A model generated the notes under the pieces. The model had not been told where the DNA came from and did no database searches. It saw only the letters and a list, made by a program, of their open reading frames with translations. Both the position numbers and the translations under genes were made by a program. From positions 1 to 14,184 of the forward strand of contig DASYDU010000146.1 in assembly GCA_036499445.1 (NCBI GenBank): 14,184 nt of DNA, read 5' to 3'. Position 1 is the stretch's first letter; every line of letters begins with the position of its first letter. Source of the DNA: DASYDU01 sp036499445 (lineage in GTDB: Bacteria > Planctomycetota > Planctomycetia > Pirellulales > Lacipirellulaceae). Positions 13,543 through 14,184 of the stretch are shown here, piece by piece.

Positions 13543-13786
13543 AGCCAGTTTGTTGGTTTTGGATCGCCGTGCTCTGCTCTCGAGCGACCTCGTCGTCGAT
13601 GAGCTGGAGTTTGGCGCGTGACAATTGTGAACGGGATGAATCATTAGTCCAGGAGAGACCTGCGCCAGCAACACGGTGAGATCGGTTATTTGCCGCAATC
13701 GACTCGCTAAGAGAGCCGCCGACGCCCGTAACATGTCGGCTCGTCTTAAGGCCTTAGGATCACTTCGCTGGAACGGAGATGTGAAC

Positions 13787-14184
13787 ATGAACGGGACAGT
13801 CCTACTTATTGAAGCAGATCAGCACGACGGAAAGACGGTCGCCGAGGCGCTGGGCCACGAGGGATTCCGTCTAGTCGTCTGCGCGCAACCCTTAGATGCG
13901 CTGAGATTTGTCGATGCGTCGGTTGATCTTGTCATTTGTGATTTGGCGACCAATCGAAATCGCGCTTTCGAACTGCTGCGGCTTTGGAGGCAGCGGTCGA
14001 AAAATCCGCCCTTCCTATTTTTGGTCGATGGCGGCGATGTGCAATCCGCCGTCGATGCCATGAAGGTAGGCGCGTCCGATTGCCTGACCAAACCAATTGA
14101 ATCGGCGCGGCTGCATCAGTCGGTTGGGCAATTCCTCGGAAAGACCAACGCGGCCGAGCGATTTCGCCCGGCCGAAGCCGCTCA
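13787..14184 (+). CDS. Receiver-domain response regulator, N-terminal part (runs off right edge)
   Basis: The first 132 residues are present, with no stop before the window ends. A receiver domain covers about 4-118: acidic residues E9 and D11, phospho-site D52 (VICDLATN), and K102 in the CLTKPI motif. At the switch position after the fourth strand (FLFLVDGG) the usual Thr/Ser is a Val (V80), and the acidic pocket is spaced unusually (I-E-A-D), so phosphorylation signalling may be altered. The pattern around VGASDCLTKP resembles NtrC-type regulators, so the missing part may hold an AAA+ domain, but this cannot be seen. The start is ATG at 13787, with GGAG eight bases upstream. An in-frame GTG at 13781 sits too close to that site. 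It continues the theme of phosphorelay genes in this cluster. Confidence 0.8.
   Translation, partial: MNGTVLLIEADQHDGKTVAEALGHEGFRLVVCAQPLDALRFVDASVDLVICDLATNRNRAFELLRLWRQRSKNPPFLFLVDGGDVQSAVDAMKVGASDCLTKPIESARLHQSVGQFLGKTNAAERFRPAEAA

Larger units (their letters stand above)
13197..13786. other. Long divergent intergenic region between the HPt and receiver genes
   Basis: These ~590 bases hold no convincing gene. They carry a strong hairpin with a T tract (13292-13336), a TATAAT on the minus strand (13281-13286), a perfect palindrome TGAACGTTCA (13262-13271), and -24/-12-like sites on both strands (13527-13542 plus, 13479-13494 minus). Open frames at 13372-13788 (minus) and 13394-13621 (plus) have unconvincing composition. 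A third minus-strand frame (13472-13753) reads more like protein but lacks a usable start. Confidence 0.5.

Noticed and set aside
13372..13788. Minus-strand 138-codon frame and the plus-strand 75-codon frame inside it
   Set aside because: Both have low-complexity or unlikely composition, no ribosome binding sites and no recognisable domain. The larger one is opposite the receiver-gene leader.

Overview
The window (14,184 bp, moderately GC-rich) is a bacterial signal-transduction cluster beside a DNA-repair helicase gene. The tightly packed two-component genes, very long multi-domain kinase, NtrC-type activator and helicase style would fit Planctomycetota. That assignment is an inference from protein flavour, not something the sequence proves.

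Left edge (1-1986, minus strand): a UvrD/PcrA-type superfamily 1 helicase begins with GTG at 1986 and runs off the left end. It has a plausible housekeeping promoter at 2062-2089. Next (2271-2732, minus) is a 153-residue helical orphan protein with a strong Shine-Dalgarno. The 478-bp gap between it and the large kinase carries two divergent -24/-12 (sigma-54) promoter candidates. The one facing the orphan is nearly a perfect consensus match.

Centre (3211-11066, plus): two kinase genes overlap by ATGA. The first encodes a 1,923-residue soluble hybrid histidine kinase. Its N-terminal half is an array of about 21 HAMP-like segments (three at the N-terminus, then nine 92-residue units). It continues with GAF, coiled coil, HisKA, HATPase and three receiver domains. 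The second is a 695-residue kinase with the order REC-GAF-HisKA-HATPase-REC. A 221-bp gap leads to a 491-residue sigma-54-dependent response regulator (11288-12763).

Right (12764-14184): convergent to that regulator is a single-domain HPt protein (minus). A ~600-bp divergent intergenic region with a strong hairpin and further sigma-54-like sites separates it from a receiver-domain protein (13787 onward, plus) that runs off the right edge.

Working model (inference): the cytosolic poly-HAMP kinase and its coupled partner feed a phosphorelay through receivers and the HPt protein to the sigma-54 activator. The activator would act on the -24/-12 promoters in the same cluster, giving feedback control of the big kinase and co-expression of the orphan. 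The parts are familiar. Their combination, the length and mosaic structure of the HAMP array, and the sigma-54-linked orphan are the features most worth following up.
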